Numbered from the stretch's first letter, positions 36,115 to 46,128 are shown. The stretch: 64,000 nucleotides of DNA from Aquimarina sp. RZ0 (GCF_008370685.1 NZ_VTZU01000003.1:62001-126000), one strand, 5' to 3'. Numbers and translations: made by a program. Notes: a model not told the origin generated them from the sequence alone.

Positions 36115-36261
36115 TGCTAAAATGTTTTAGATACTATGGTTTTAAAAGAAATCATAGTATCTTTATCGATTAAGATATCTGGTGTATAACATATCAGATC
36201 TGAGTAAGAACCATATTTGTTGTGTATTAATCACAGACAAATTTCAATATAGTAAGAGGGT

Positions 36262-37557
36262 ATGGGGTGTAGTAGTTGTTCCTCCGGGAAAGACGGACAA
36301 CCAAAAGGATGTAAGAATAATGGTACATGTGGTACAGATGGTTGTAATAAACTAACTGTTTTTGATTGGTTATCTAATATGTCACTTCCTAACGGAGTGG
36401 CTCCTTTTCATTGTGTAGAGATCCGTTTTAAAAATGGGCGAAAGAGTTTTTTTAAAAATACAGAGAATCTTTCCTTAAGTATAGGAGATATTGTAGCTAC
36501 AGAGGCTTCTCCGGGTCACGATATAGGTATCGTTACCCTCACGGGTGAATTGGTGCGTATCCAGATGAAAAAGAAGAAGATAGAGGTAGATAGCGAGGAA
36601 GTAAGGAGGATATATAGAAAAGCTTCGCAAAAGGATATTGATATATGGCAAAAAGCGCGGGATCGCGAAGAGAGTATAAAAGTTCGTTCCAGACAAATTG
36701 CAATTCGATTAAAACTACAGATGAAGATCTCTGATATAGAATTTCAGGGAGACGGTTCTAAATGTACATTTTATTATACCGCAGAAGATCGTGTAGATTT
36801 TAGGCAATTGATTAAAGAATTTGCACAGGAATTCAGTACCAGAATAGAAATGCGTCAGATTGGATTCCGTCAGGAAGCAGCCAGATTGGGAGGTATAGGC
36901 TCCTGTGGTCGCGAATTATGTTGCTCTACCTGGCTCACCGATTTTAGATCTGTAAACACCAGTGCGGCGAGATATCAGCAATTATCCTTAAATCCACAGA
37001 AACTGGCAGGTCAATGCGGAAAGCTAAAATGCTGCCTTAATTATGAATTAGACGCGTATATAGATGCATTAAAAGAATTTCCAAAAATAGAAACTAAGCT
37101 GTATACCGAAAAAGGAACGGCTGTATGCCAGAAAACAGATATTTTTAAAGGATATTTATGGTATGCCTATGAAGGTGAATGGATGAATTGGCATAAGATT
37201 TCTACAGAACATGCGAATGAAATTATCGAGGCAAACAATAATAAAGAAAAGGTCGCAAGCCTGGAAGAATTTGCTTCAGAATTACTCGAAGATACTAAAG
37301 TAGAATTTGAAAACGTTGTAGGTCAGGATAGTTTAACTCGATTTGATCAGCCTAAAAAGAGTAGTAGAAGAAGAAATAAAAGTAGAAATCGAAACAAGAA
37401 TAGGCCTAAAGTATCTTCAGAAAAATCAAATACCCCTCCAGAAAAACAAAAACAGGAGACAAAAGAAAATAAAACATCTAATAAAAGAAAGAACAATCAA
37501 CGACGCAATAATAAACGTAAACCACAGCAGCGTAATAAAAAGAATGATAAAGATTAG
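36262..37557 (+). CDS. PSP1-domain protein (RicT/YaaT-like)
   Basis: The 431-residue protein opens with a Cys-rich stretch (MGCSSCSSGKDGQPKGC). The PSP1 domain follows (about 50-280) with the conserved Cys segments GSCGRELCCSTW and GQCGKLKCCLNYE, then a basic Lys/Arg/Asn tail (about 375-431). In Firmicutes RicT forms an iron-sulfur complex that affects RNA processing. In Flavobacteriaceae the gene commonly precedes gldH, as here. Its end overlaps gldH by 14 bases. Confidence 0.88.
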   Translation: MGCSSCSSGKDGQPKGCKNNGTCGTDGCNKLTVFDWLSNMSLPNGVAPFHCVEIRFKNGRKSFFKNTENLSLSIGDIVATEASPGHDIGIVTLTGELVRIQMKKKKIEVDSEEVRRIYRKASQKDIDIWQKARDREESIKVRSRQIAIRLKLQMKISDIEFQGDGSKCTFYYTAEDRVDFRQLIKEFAQEFSTRIEMRQIGFRQEAARLGGIGSCGRELCCSTWLTDFRSVNTSAARYQQLSLNPQKLAGQCGKLKCCLNYELDAYIDALKEFPKIETKLYTEKGTAVCQKTDIFKGYLWYAYEGEWMNWHKISTEHANEIIEANNNKEKVASLEEFASELLEDTKVEFENVVGQDSLTRFDQPKKSSRRRNKSRNRNKNRPKVSSEKSNTPPEKQKQETKENKTSNKRKNNQRRNNKRKPQQRNKKNDKD

Positions 37558-38035
37558 ATTTTTAATACTACTTTTCCTTAGTATTGCTTTAGTTTCTTGT
37601 GATGATAAACAAGTGTTTGATCAGTATAAAACGGTATCAGGATCTTGGGAGCAGACAGAATACATGCATTTTGTAATCCCTGAGTTGGATAGTATACAAA
37701 CGTATAATTTATTTATAAATATTCGTAATGATAATGCATATCGATATAGTAACCTGTTTTTGATTAGTGAAATGAGATTTCCAAATGGCAAAGTAGTCAA
37801 GGATACTTTGGAGTATCAAATGGCTTTACCAGATGGTACCTGGCTAGGAACAGGTTTTACGGATCTTAAAGAAAATAAATTGTGGTATAAAGAAAATGTG
37901 AGTTTTACTGAGAAAGGTGAATATACTTTTGTGCTGCAACATGCGATGAGAAAAAACGGGGAAATATCCGGGATATACTCTTTAGAAGGAATTACAGACA
38001 TAGGTTTTAGAATAGAATCTTCACAAAACCCTTAG
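37544..38035 (+). CDS. gldH: Gliding motility lipoprotein GldH
   Basis: A 163-residue lipoprotein starting at ATG 37544 (MIKIRFLILLFLSIALVSCD, lipobox Cys at residue 19). A longer in-frame start inside the upstream gene is rejected because only this ATG gives a signal peptide. GldH is required for gliding in Flavobacterium johnsoniae. The segments QTEYMHFVIPE, NLFLISEMRFPNG and DGTWLGTGF are recognisable for the family. It is two bases upstream of the first PBP1A gene. Confidence 0.9.
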   Translation: MIKIRFLILLFLSIALVSCDDKQVFDQYKTVSGSWEQTEYMHFVIPELDSIQTYNLFINIRNDNAYRYSNLFLISEMRFPNGKVVKDTLEYQMALPDGTWLGTGFTDLKENKLWYKENVSFTEKGEYTFVLQHAMRKNGEISGIYSLEGITDIGFRIESSQNP

Positions 38036-38037
38036 AA

Positions 38038-40374
38038 ATGGCCAAAGCAACACCGAAAAGAACAAAAAAAACATCAAAATCGAATCACATTAGTGTATTA
38101 AAATATATCAAGTGGTTTTGGATCACCTTTGCATCAGGAATATTTTTGGTTATTCTTGTATTTCTTTTTGCTAGTTGGGGATTATTTGGGGAAATGCCTG
38201 ATTTTGAAGAGTTAGAAAATCCTCAGAATGACTTGGCGACGCAAATTATTTCTTCTGATGGTAAACAAATCGGGACTTTTTTTAAGGAAAATAGAACTCC
38301 CGTCAATTTTGAAGAGCTGGCATCTGATTTAGTACATGCGCTGGTAGCTACAGAAGATGCCCGGTATTATGAACATTCTGGTATTGATGCCAGAGGGACG
38401 ATTAGAGCTTTTGCTTTTTTAGGATCTAAAGGTGGAGCCAGTACCATCACACAGCAATTAGCAAAATTACTTTTTACAAGAAAACGATCAAGAGGATGGC
38501 AGCGATATACTCAAAAAATTAAAGAATGGGTCATCGCTACAAGATTAGAAAGACAGTATACAAAAGATGAGATCATGACAATGTATCTCAATAAATATGA
38601 TTTTCTTAATCAGGCAATAGGAATTAGTTCTGCTGCCAGAATTTATTTTAATAAAAGCCCAAAAGAACTAAAAAAAGAAGAAGCAGCAGTATTAGTTGGA
38701 ATGTTAAAAAACTCTGCGCTTTTTAATCCGTTAAGAAGACCAGAATTGGTAAAAACCAGAAGAGATGTCGTATTGTCTCAGATGGCAAAATATGAATATA
38801 TTACTACAGAAGAAAAGGATAGTTTACAACAATTACCCTTAAAATTAGACTATGCTCCAGAAGGTCATTCTGATGGGATTGCCACATATTTTAGAGAATA
38901 TGTAAGAAGTTGGATGGGTAATTGGGTGAAGAAAAATCCTAAAGGAAAAAATGAAGAAGGAGAAGATAAATATTATAATATTTATAGAGATGGACTGAGA
39001 ATTAATGTAACGATTGATTCAAGAATGCAAAAATATGCAGAAGAAGCAGTACAAGCGCATATGTCTAATTTGCAAAAAGAATTTGATGAGCAGGAGAAGA
39101 AAAATAAAACTTCGCCTTTCAGAGATTTAACAGATGAACAAATTGATGGTATTCTTAAAAGAGCTATAAGAAGTTCTGCTCGCAGAAAGAAAATGCTTTC
39201 TCAGAATAAAAGTGAAAAAGAAATTCTTAAGTCTTTTGATGTCAAAAGAGAAATGAAAGTATTCTCCTGGAAAGGATATATTGACACAATTATGACTCCC
39301 AGAGATTCTATTTTATATTATAAGGGTTTTTTAAGGTCTGGTATGATGTCTATGGAGCCGCAGACAGGTCAGGTAAAAGCTTGGGTAGGCGGTGTGGACA
39401 TTAAACATTTTCAGTATGATCACGTGTATCAGGGAGCAAGACAGGTAGGGTCTACGTTTAAACCCTTTGTGTATGCCACAGCAATTGATCAACTCAAATT
39501 ATCTCCTTGCGATACCTTGCCTATGTCACAAATGACCATTCCAGCAGGTTCTCACGGAGTTATGGAAGATTGGACACCCAAAAATAGTGATGGTGAATAT
39601 ACAGGGTATCTAAGTCTTAAAGAAGCTTTGGCTAAGTCCGTAAATACTATTTCTGCCCGTTTAATGGATAGGATAGGACCAGAACCGATTGTTAGATTAG
39701 CAAAAAAATCAGGGGTAACCTCAGAAATTATAGAAGTTGCTTCAATAGCATTAGGATCCGTAGATCTCAAATTATCAGAAATGGTAGGTGCCTATAGTAC
39801 ATTTGCTAATGAAGGGATTTATAATAAACCTGTAATGATTACAAGTATCGAAGATAAAAACGGTACTACTTTGTATCAGTTCGAACCAGAGACACGTGAT
39901 GTGATTAGTAAAGAAGCTGCATTTGTCACTCTTAATTTATTAGAAGGGGTTACACAATCAGGTTCTGGCGCACGTCTTAGATCTGGCCCATCTAATCGAC
40001 ATGATTATAAAAATGTAATTACAGGCCATCCATATCAATTTACGAATCCAATCGCAGGAAAAACAGGTACTACTCAGAATCAGAGTGATGGTTGGTTTAT
40101 GGGAATTGTGCCTAACCTATGCACAGGAGTTTGGGTTGGAGGTGATGATCGTGCTACTCATTTTAATACCACCAGATATGGACAAGGAGCTACCATGGCA
40201 CTGCCTATTTGGGCATTGTATATGAAAAAATGCTATGCAGATAAAACATTAAATATTTCTACAAGTGGATTTAAAAGACCGGAAGATTTAACCATTGAAA
40301 TTGACTGTAGAGCATATAGAAAAAGTCTTCCATCAAGTAATGAAACTGATGATGATGATGAGCTAGGTTTTTAG
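38038..40374 (+). CDS. Penicillin-binding protein 1A, first tandem copy
   Basis: A bifunctional peptidoglycan synthase of 778 residues. One N-terminal membrane helix (about 25-50) is followed by a GT51 glycosyltransferase with catalytic Glu106 in ATEDARYYEHSGID and GGASTITQQLAK. The transpeptidase has STFK (Ser472-Lys475), SVN (in KSVNTIS) and KTGT (675-678). The C-terminal tail is acidic. It is followed 43 bases later by a close paralog; both keep all catalytic motifs. Confidence 0.93.
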   Translation: MAKATPKRTKKTSKSNHISVLKYIKWFWITFASGIFLVILVFLFASWGLFGEMPDFEELENPQNDLATQIISSDGKQIGTFFKENRTPVNFEELASDLVHALVATEDARYYEHSGIDARGTIRAFAFLGSKGGASTITQQLAKLLFTRKRSRGWQRYTQKIKEWVIATRLERQYTKDEIMTMYLNKYDFLNQAIGISSAARIYFNKSPKELKKEEAAVLVGMLKNSALFNPLRRPELVKTRRDVVLSQMAKYEYITTEEKDSLQQLPLKLDYAPEGHSDGIATYFREYVRSWMGNWVKKNPKGKNEEGEDKYYNIYRDGLRINVTIDSRMQKYAEEAVQAHMSNLQKEFDEQEKKNKTSPFRDLTDEQIDGILKRAIRSSARRKKMLSQNKSEKEILKSFDVKREMKVFSWKGYIDTIMTPRDSILYYKGFLRSGMMSMEPQTGQVKAWVGGVDIKHFQYDHVYQGARQVGSTFKPFVYATAIDQLKLSPCDTLPMSQMTIPAGSHGVMEDWTPKNSDGEYTGYLSLKEALAKSVNTISARLMDRIGPEPIVRLAKKSGVTSEIIEVASIALGSVDLKLSEMVGAYSTFANEGIYNKPVMITSIEDKNGTTLYQFEPETRDVISKEAAFVTLNLLEGVTQSGSGARLRSGPSNRHDYKNVITGHPYQFTNPIAGKTGTTQNQSDGWFMGIVPNLCTGVWVGGDDRATHFNTTRYGQGATMALPIWALYMKKCYADKTLNISTSGFKRPEDLTIEIDCRAYRKSLPSSNETDDDDELGF

Positions 40375-40417
40375 AAATCAGTATCTTTAATGAAAGTATA
40401 CGTAAGTAAAAATAAGA

Positions 40418-42733
40418 ATGCTCGAAACGAAAAAACGACTGCTATCAGAAAATCAAAAAAAAATTAAATGGTTTTGGTTAGTTTTTATTTCAGTTGCGAT
40501 GAGTACCGTACTTCTTTTTTTTCTGGCAAGTATAGGTGTTTTTGGAAAAATGCCAACTTTTGAAGAGTTAGAAAATCCCAGAACAGATCTGGCAGCTCAA
40601 ATTATCTCTTCTGATGGAAAGCAGTTAGGAACTATTTTTAGATCCAATGAAAACAGAACTCCTATCGAGTATAAAGATTTGCCACAACATCTTATTGAGG
40701 CTTTAGTGGCAACAGAGGACATTCGTTTTTATGAGCATTCCGGTATTGATGCCAGAGGTACACTCCGTGCAATAATGTCTTTTGGGAGAAGAGGAGGAGC
40801 CAGTACTATCACACAGCAATTAGCAAAATTACTTTTTCACGGTAAAAGAATTAAAGGCTGGCAAGGGTACACCCAGAAGATTAAAGAATGGGTGATTGCT
40901 ACCCGCTTGGAGCGACAGTACACAAAAAATGAAATTATTACTATGTATCTTAATAAATATGATTTTGCAAGACAGGCTATTGGGATTGGATCAGCATCAC
41001 GTATTTATTTTAATAAAAAATCAAAGGACCTTAAGATTGAAGAAGCAGCCATATTAGTAGGAATGCTAAAAAGTGCTACATTATATAATCCAAAATCCAG
41101 ACTTAAAAACGCAATAAATAGAAGGAATATTGTTTTAAGTCAAATGGCTAAATATGGTTATTTAACTGTTAGAGAAAAAGATAGTTTGCAAAAAATGCCA
41201 TTAAAATTAGACTTTTCACCAGAAGGGTATTCATATGGGAGTGCCACTTATGTGAGAGAATATATTAAAGATTGGGTACAAAAATGGATAAAAGCAAATC
41301 CCAAAAGCAATAATAAAAATGCTGAAATCGAATATCATGATATCTATCGCGATGGTCTTAAAATATATGTAACCATAGATTCCAGAATGCAAAAATATGC
41401 AGAAGAAGCTGTTGTCGAGCATATTTCTAATCTTCAGCAGGAATTCGATAAACTGGAACAAGATAATTACACAACACCGTTTAGAGGTATTTCTGATCAA
41501 AAAATCAGTGATATTATAGATAAGGCAATCAAATCTTCTTCGAGGAGAAAGGTACTGTTAAAACAAGGTAAAACAGAAGAAGAGATTCGTGCATCTTTTG
41601 ATAAGAAGACAGAAATGAGTGTGTTTTCCTGGAGAGGTACCGTAGATACCATTATGACCCCCAGAGATTCTATTTTGTATTATAAAAGATTTCTACATGC
41701 TGGTTTGATGTCAATGGTACCGGAAACAGGTGAAATAAAAGCTTGGGTGGGTGGAATAGATCATAAATATTTTAAGTATGATCATGTATATCAGGGAGCA
41801 AGACAAGTAGGTTCTACTTTTAAACCATTTGTATATGCTACAGCTATGGATCAGTTAAAACTATCTCCCTGTACCAAGGTTCCAAAATCCAAGATTACGA
41901 TCCCTATAGGCAGGCACGGTGTTTCGGGTAAGAGCTGGAGTCCCACAAATACGGATAATGATTATATAGGTTCCCTTACGCTAAAAGATGCGTTGGCAGG
42001 ATCCGTAAATACAATTTCAGCAAGATTAATAGATCGAATAGGCCCGGAACCTGTTATACGCCTTGCTAAAAGGATGGGTATCCAGTCAAAAATTGATACT
42101 GTTGCTTCTATATGTTTGGGAACAGAAAATATTAAGTTATCAGAAATGGTAGGTGCCTATAGTACATTTGCTAATGAAGGTGTCTATACGATACCCATAG
42201 TTATTTCGTATATCGAAGATAAGAATGGCACTTTGTTATATGATAATATTCCAGAAAGTAGAGACGTCATTAATAAAGAGACGGCATATGCAACTATAAA
42301 TTTGATGGAAGGTGTTACGCAAACCGGATCAGGGAGAAGATTAAGAACTACGGATGCAAAAGGATATGTGTATAAAAATATAGTCACTGGATATCCGTAC
42401 CAATTTACAAATCCCATAGCAGGAAAAACTGGGACTACCCAGAATCATAGTGATGGTTGGTTTATTGGAGTCGTTCCGGATTTATGCACGGGAGTATGGG
42501 TAGGAGCAGATAATAGAGCTACACACTTTGAGTCGGTTATTTATGGCCAGGGATCAACAATGGCATTACCTATTTGGGGATTGTTTATGAAAAAATGCTA
42601 TAGTGATACCTCTCTACAAATTTCAACATCCGCGTTCAAAAAACCAGAGAATTTTTCCATAGAGGTAGATTGTGAAAAATATGAAAATAATGTTCGCAAT
42701 ACGAATGGTATTGACAGTGAATTTAATTTATAA
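40418..42733 (+). CDS. Penicillin-binding protein 1A, second tandem copy
   Basis: A 771-residue paralog of the preceding gene, aligning along the whole length with only small gaps. Glycosyltransferase Glu100 lies in ATEDIRFYEHSGID, with GGASTITQQLAK. The transpeptidase motifs are STFK (Ser466-Lys469), SVN (GSVNTIS) and KTGT. Divergence is greatest near the two ends and in the linker. Both copies appear functional, so this is a retained tandem duplication and not decay. Confidence 0.92.
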   Translation: MLETKKRLLSENQKKIKWFWLVFISVAMSTVLLFFLASIGVFGKMPTFEELENPRTDLAAQIISSDGKQLGTIFRSNENRTPIEYKDLPQHLIEALVATEDIRFYEHSGIDARGTLRAIMSFGRRGGASTITQQLAKLLFHGKRIKGWQGYTQKIKEWVIATRLERQYTKNEIITMYLNKYDFARQAIGIGSASRIYFNKKSKDLKIEEAAILVGMLKSATLYNPKSRLKNAINRRNIVLSQMAKYGYLTVREKDSLQKMPLKLDFSPEGYSYGSATYVREYIKDWVQKWIKANPKSNNKNAEIEYHDIYRDGLKIYVTIDSRMQKYAEEAVVEHISNLQQEFDKLEQDNYTTPFRGISDQKISDIIDKAIKSSSRRKVLLKQGKTEEEIRASFDKKTEMSVFSWRGTVDTIMTPRDSILYYKRFLHAGLMSMVPETGEIKAWVGGIDHKYFKYDHVYQGARQVGSTFKPFVYATAMDQLKLSPCTKVPKSKITIPIGRHGVSGKSWSPTNTDNDYIGSLTLKDALAGSVNTISARLIDRIGPEPVIRLAKRMGIQSKIDTVASICLGTENIKLSEMVGAYSTFANEGVYTIPIVISYIEDKNGTLLYDNIPESRDVINKETAYATINLMEGVTQTGSGRRLRTTDAKGYVYKNIVTGYPYQFTNPIAGKTGTTQNHSDGWFIGVVPDLCTGVWVGADNRATHFESVIYGQGSTMALPIWGLFMKKCYSDTSLQISTSAFKKPENFSIEVDCEKYENNVRNTNGIDSEFNL

Positions 42734-42741
42734 TACTGTTT

Positions 42742-42836
42742 TACTGGATAATCAAGATTTAAATGCTCCAAGGCTTGCTTCGAAATCAAAATGTTTTTTT
42801 CAATAACTATCTCGTATTACTGCCCCGATGTAGTTT
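42742..42836 (+). repeat. Repeat family B, copy B3 (diverged)
   Basis: AATCAAGATTTAAATGCTCC, then AAGGCTTGCTTCGAAATC, the T-run and GCCCCGATGTAGTTTA. The hairpin arms are partly decayed compared with B2. The rest of the gap to 43055 shows nothing else clear. Confidence 0.7.
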
Positions 42837-43055
42837 ATTCATTCTGCAAATACAGAGTGTAAATAGGATAGTATCAACTTTCTTTTTTCTATTAAATATT
42901 TCTAAAACTACGTAGGTTCAAACGTTATAGTACTATTTTTTTAGTACTTTTAGTTGGCATATAGTAAGCCTGATTTGAGTTTGCACATAAAAGAACAAAA
43001 AGATACAGTTTTATAGGGTAAATTCGAGTTGGGAATAGCATAAAAATAAGAGATT

Positions 43056-43757
43056 ATGATCCAAAAAACGGTAAGTGGCGTTATAGAGGCAACAGAAGGT
43101 GTAAAAAGTAATATGACTTTTATGCTGGGAGGCTTTGGGCTTTGTGGAATTCCTGAAAATAGTATTGCTGCTTTAGTTAAAAAAAATATAAAAGGATTGA
43201 CTTGTATATCTAATAATGCAGGTGTGGATGATTTTGGATTAGGGCTTTTACTTCAGCAAAAACAAATAAAAAAAATGATATCGTCGTATGTGGGCGAAAA
43301 TGATGAATTTGAGAGACAGATGTTAAGTGGAGAATTAGATGTAGAATTAATTCCGCAAGGGACATTGGCAGAGAGATGCAGAGCTGCACAAGGAGGTTTT
43401 CCTGCATTTTATACTCCGGCAGGCTATGGTACAGAAGTAGCCGAAGGAAAAGAAACCAGAGAATTTAATGGCAAGATGTATATTCTGGAACAGGCTTTTA
43501 AGGCAGATTTTGCATTTGTAAAGGCCTGGAAAGGAGATGAGGCTGGAAACCTTATTTTTAAAGGGACAGCCAGAAACTTTAACCCCTGTATGTGTGGAGC
43601 AGCAAAAATTACGGTAGCAGAGGTAGAAGAATTGGTTCCTGCAGGAAGTCTGGATCCAAATCATGTACATATCCCGGGGATCTTTGTACAACGTATTTTT
43701 CAGGGAGAAAAATATGAAAAAAGAATTGAACAAAGGACGGTTCTAAAAAAAGAATAA
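43056..43757 (+). CDS. 3-oxoacid CoA-transferase subunit A
   Basis: A 233-residue protein matching the alpha subunit of succinyl-CoA:3-oxoacid CoA-transferase. Visible features are the glycine-rich [15 protein letters not shown] near the N terminus and [11 protein letters not shown], and [23 protein letters not shown] near the C terminus. The catalytic Glu is on subunit B. Subunit B is encoded at 45041, separated by a peroxiredoxin gene, unlike the usual adjacent arrangement. Confidence 0.93.
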   Translation: MIQKTVSGVIEATEGVKSNMTFMLGGFGLCGIPENSIAALVKKNIKGLTCISNNAGVDDFGLGLLLQQKQIKKMISSYVGENDEFERQMLSGELDVELIPQGTLAERCRAAQGGFPAFYTPAGYGTEVAEGKETREFNGKMYILEQAFKADFAFVKAWKGDEAGNLIFKGTARNFNPCMCGAAKITVAEVEELVPAGSLDPNHVHIPGIFVQRIFQGEKYEKRIEQRTVLKKE

Positions 43758-43943
43758 CGTTGCACGTAGTCTATAACTTTTTTGTATTTCATATAATTTT
43801 CTTTTGTGTCAGAATTTAAGTATTGGTAAAGAAAAAACCAAACCAGGCACAAAAGTATTTTGATTATTATATTAAGAAAAGAGCTTTTACTACTTCGTTT
43901 ATTATTTAAAATAATTATTTAAAACTTAAAACACACAAAAATT

Positions 43944-44579
43944 ATGGCAGCATTAAGATTAGGAGATATAGCACCTAACTTCACAGCGCAAACAACAGAA
44001 GGCGAAATAGATTTTCATAACTGGTTGGGAGATCACTGGGGAATTTTATTTTCGCACCCTGCAGATTACACTCCTGTATGTACCACAGAATTAGGAACGG
44101 TAGCAAAATACACTGAAGAATTCACAAAACGGAACGTAAAAGTTGCTGCATTAAGTGTAGATGGTGTTGCTTCGCATCACGGTTGGATTAAAGATATAAA
44201 TGAAACTCAGAATACGACAGTTAATTTTCCAATTATTGCAGATGAAGACAGAAAAGTATCAGAATTATATGATATGATACATCCTAATGCAGATAGTCAG
44301 CTGACAGTACGTTCGGTGTTTGTAATAGGTCCTGATAAAAAAGTGAAATTAACAATTACATACCCTGCAGCTACGGGACGTAATTTTGATGAATTATTAC
44401 GTGTTATAGATTCACTTCAATTAACTGCGTATCATAAAGTGGCTACTCCTGCAAATTGGAATCAAGGAGATGATTGTGTTATTGTACCTGCAGTAAGTAA
44501 TGAAGATATTCCTAAGTTGTTCCCCAAAGGTCATAAAGAAATAAAACCGTATTTAAGAATGACCCCGCAACCCAACTAA
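43944..44579 (+). CDS. 1-Cys (Prx6-type) peroxiredoxin
   Basis: The 211-residue thiol peroxidase has the peroxidatic Cys46 in DYTPVCTTELG. The long C-terminal extension (VIVPAVSNEDIPKLFPKGHKEIKPYLRMTP) is characteristic of the Prx6/1-Cys group. It reduces H2O2 and organic peroxides. It lies between the CoA-transferase subunit genes with large gaps on both sides (186 and 461 bases), so it is probably transcribed on its own. Confidence 0.93.
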   Translation: MAALRLGDIAPNFTAQTTEGEIDFHNWLGDHWGILFSHPADYTPVCTTELGTVAKYTEEFTKRNVKVAALSVDGVASHHGWIKDINETQNTTVNFPIIADEDRKVSELYDMIHPNADSQLTVRSVFVIGPDKKVKLTITYPAATGRNFDELLRVIDSLQLTAYHKVATPANWNQGDDCVIVPAVSNEDIPKLFPKGHKEIKPYLRMTPQPN

Positions 44580-44670
44580 TTTTCATAAAATTAGTTAGTC
44601 AACATAAAAAAATAGTTTTTGACAACCTGATCAAATAAAATACATGGTATACCCCTGTATTTTGCGAAAT

Positions 44671-44698
44671 CTCACAGGCTTTTTTTAAAGCCTGTGAG
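44671..44698 (+). terminator. Perfect 12-bp hairpin after the peroxiredoxin gene
   Basis: CTCACAGGCTTT and AAAGCCTGTGAG with a TTTT loop, 92 bases after the stop. The T-run after the stem is weak (GTTCTTAT), so it may be a structural RNA end or terminator. Confidence 0.6.
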
Positions 44699-44789
44699 GT
44701 TCTTATATTAATAATTACAATGTTTTATTTAAAACAAAAAGCGTGATAGATTTTTCTTGATAGGATTGCTTACTATTTAAAATTACGCT

Positions 44790-44832
44790 GTAAACTACCT
44801 CGGGGCATTTAAATCTCGATGATCGAGTAAAT
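44790..44832 (-). repeat. Repeat family B, copy B4 (internally deleted)
   Basis: GTAAACTACCTCGGGG joined directly to CATTTAAATCTCGATGATCG. Compared with B1/B2 the central hairpin and T-run are missing. The remainder of the gap 44580-45040 has no gene I can support. Confidence 0.65.
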
Positions 44833-45040
44833 GATTCGCGTGTGTTCAGAACTATTTTATACCATTTTAGTGTGAAAAAGGCAAATTTGAATAGGTATTT
44901 TATACATATTAAATGGGATTAGTATGATTTTAGGCACTAATAATATATAGGACAAGGATATCACTTTTGATAGGTGGATTGCCAAAATGGAAGCGGGACT
45001 ATCAATAATTTCAGTATATAAAAATTAGAAGAAGATACAT

Positions 45041-45697
45041 ATGTTAGATAAAAATGGAATAGCAAAACGCATAGCTAAAGAGTTACAAGATGGATATTTT
45101 GTGAATTTAGGTATTGGGATCCCTACATTGGTAGCAAATTACATTCCTCAAGGGATAGCGGTAGAATTTCAGAGTGAAAATGGAGTACTGGGAATGGGAC
45201 CTTTTCCTTTTGATGGAGAAGAAGACGCTGATGTCATCAATGCAGGAAAACAAACTATTACCACGATGCCTGGAGCTTCCTTTTTTGATTCTGCTACTAG
45301 TTTTAATATGATTAGAGGACAACATGTGGATCTAACCATTCTTGGCGCTATGGAAGTCGCAGAAAACGGAGACATCGCCAATTGGAAAATTCCTGGTAAA
45401 ATGGTAAAGGGTATGGGAGGCGCCATGGATCTTGTGGCAAGCGCAGAAAATATTATTGTGGCCATGATGCATACTAACAGGTCTGGGGCATCCAAATTAC
45501 TAAAAAAATGTTCATTGCCATTGACAGGCGTACAATGCGTAAAAAAAGTTATTACGAATATGGCAGTTTTAGAAATTACAGAAAAAGGATTTAAGCTGTT
45601 AGAAGTAGCTCCTGGAGTAACTAAGGAAGATGTTCAAAAAGCTACAGAAGGCACCTTACTTATAGAAGGAAATGTGCCCGAAATGATTTTGGATTGA
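45041..45697 (+). CDS. 3-oxoacid CoA-transferase subunit B
   Basis: A 218-residue protein matching the beta subunit. The catalytic Glu lies in the SENGVLGMGP motif, with FVNLGIGIPTLVANY near the N terminus and GAMEVAENGDIANW later. With subunit A it forms acetoacetate:succinyl-CoA CoA-transferase, used in ketone-body or amino-acid breakdown. The separation from subunit A is unusual. Confidence 0.93.
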   Translation: MLDKNGIAKRIAKELQDGYFVNLGIGIPTLVANYIPQGIAVEFQSENGVLGMGPFPFDGEEDADVINAGKQTITTMPGASFFDSATSFNMIRGQHVDLTILGAMEVAENGDIANWKIPGKMVKGMGGAMDLVASAENIIVAMMHTNRSGASKLLKKCSLPLTGVQCVKKVITNMAVLEITEKGFKLLEVAPGVTKEDVQKATEGTLLIEGNVPEMILD

Positions 45698-45721
45698 TTT
45701 TTCAAATTCTACTTGATCAAT

Positions 45722-45772
45722 AACGTTTATTGCTTTTACTACTACGAATAATAAATAAACAAAAGCAACGTT
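45722..45772. promoter_or_regulatory. Hairpin after the CoA-transferase B gene
   Basis: AACGTTTATTGCTTTT and AAAAGCAACGTT pair with a four-base bulge around a ~23-base loop, 25 bases after the stop. It is a possible transcript end or mRNA-stabilising structure; no T-run follows. Confidence 0.4.
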
Positions 45773-46029
45773 CTATATCTAAATGTTTTTAAATATTTAT
45801 TTTGAAGGAAAAATACTACGTTAAAGTAAGTTTTTAGCCTACTTTAAATGTTTACAAAGCCTCTGTAAGTGCTGTTTTTAACAAAAAATGTTAAATTTTT
45901 GTGTTTTTTATCTATTTTATAAGTACTTAAACGTTGTTTTGAAAAATATTTTGCATATTAGCAGTCCCTAATAAAGAGTATATTTTATAAATTATTAATT
46001 AATTTTTTAACCTCACACATTACCCTATT

Positions 46030-46128
46030 ATGAAAAAGCGTATAAATCGTTTACAGAAATCAGTTAAACCAACAATTGAATTGATATCTAACTGTATGTA
46101 TTTAGCGAAGAAAGTATTTTTGTTTTAA
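46030..46128 (+). CDS. Possible 32-residue basic peptide
   Basis: ATG at 46030 reads MKKRINRLQKSVKPTIELIS and ends CMYLAKKVFLF. It sits alone in the 978-base gap 45698-46675 and is followed 70 bases later by a strong terminator, which suggests a short transcript. The coding nature is unproven and no family is recognised. The rest of the gap (46240-46675) holds a 14-bp palindrome ATAACAATTGTTAT and a small hairpin ACTGAC/GTCAGT but no gene. Confidence 0.3.
   Translation: MKKRINRLQKSVKPTIELISNCMYLAKKVFLF

Noticed and set aside
37343-37543. Longer N terminus for gldH
   Set aside because: It lies inside the upstream PSP1 gene in another frame and would remove the lipoprotein signal that starts at 37544.
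44954-45030. Coding-like string DKDITFDRWIAKMEAGLS before the CoA-transferase B gene
   Set aside because: Only about 25 codons, preceded by a stop and without a start. It may be a fragment of something but cannot be supported.
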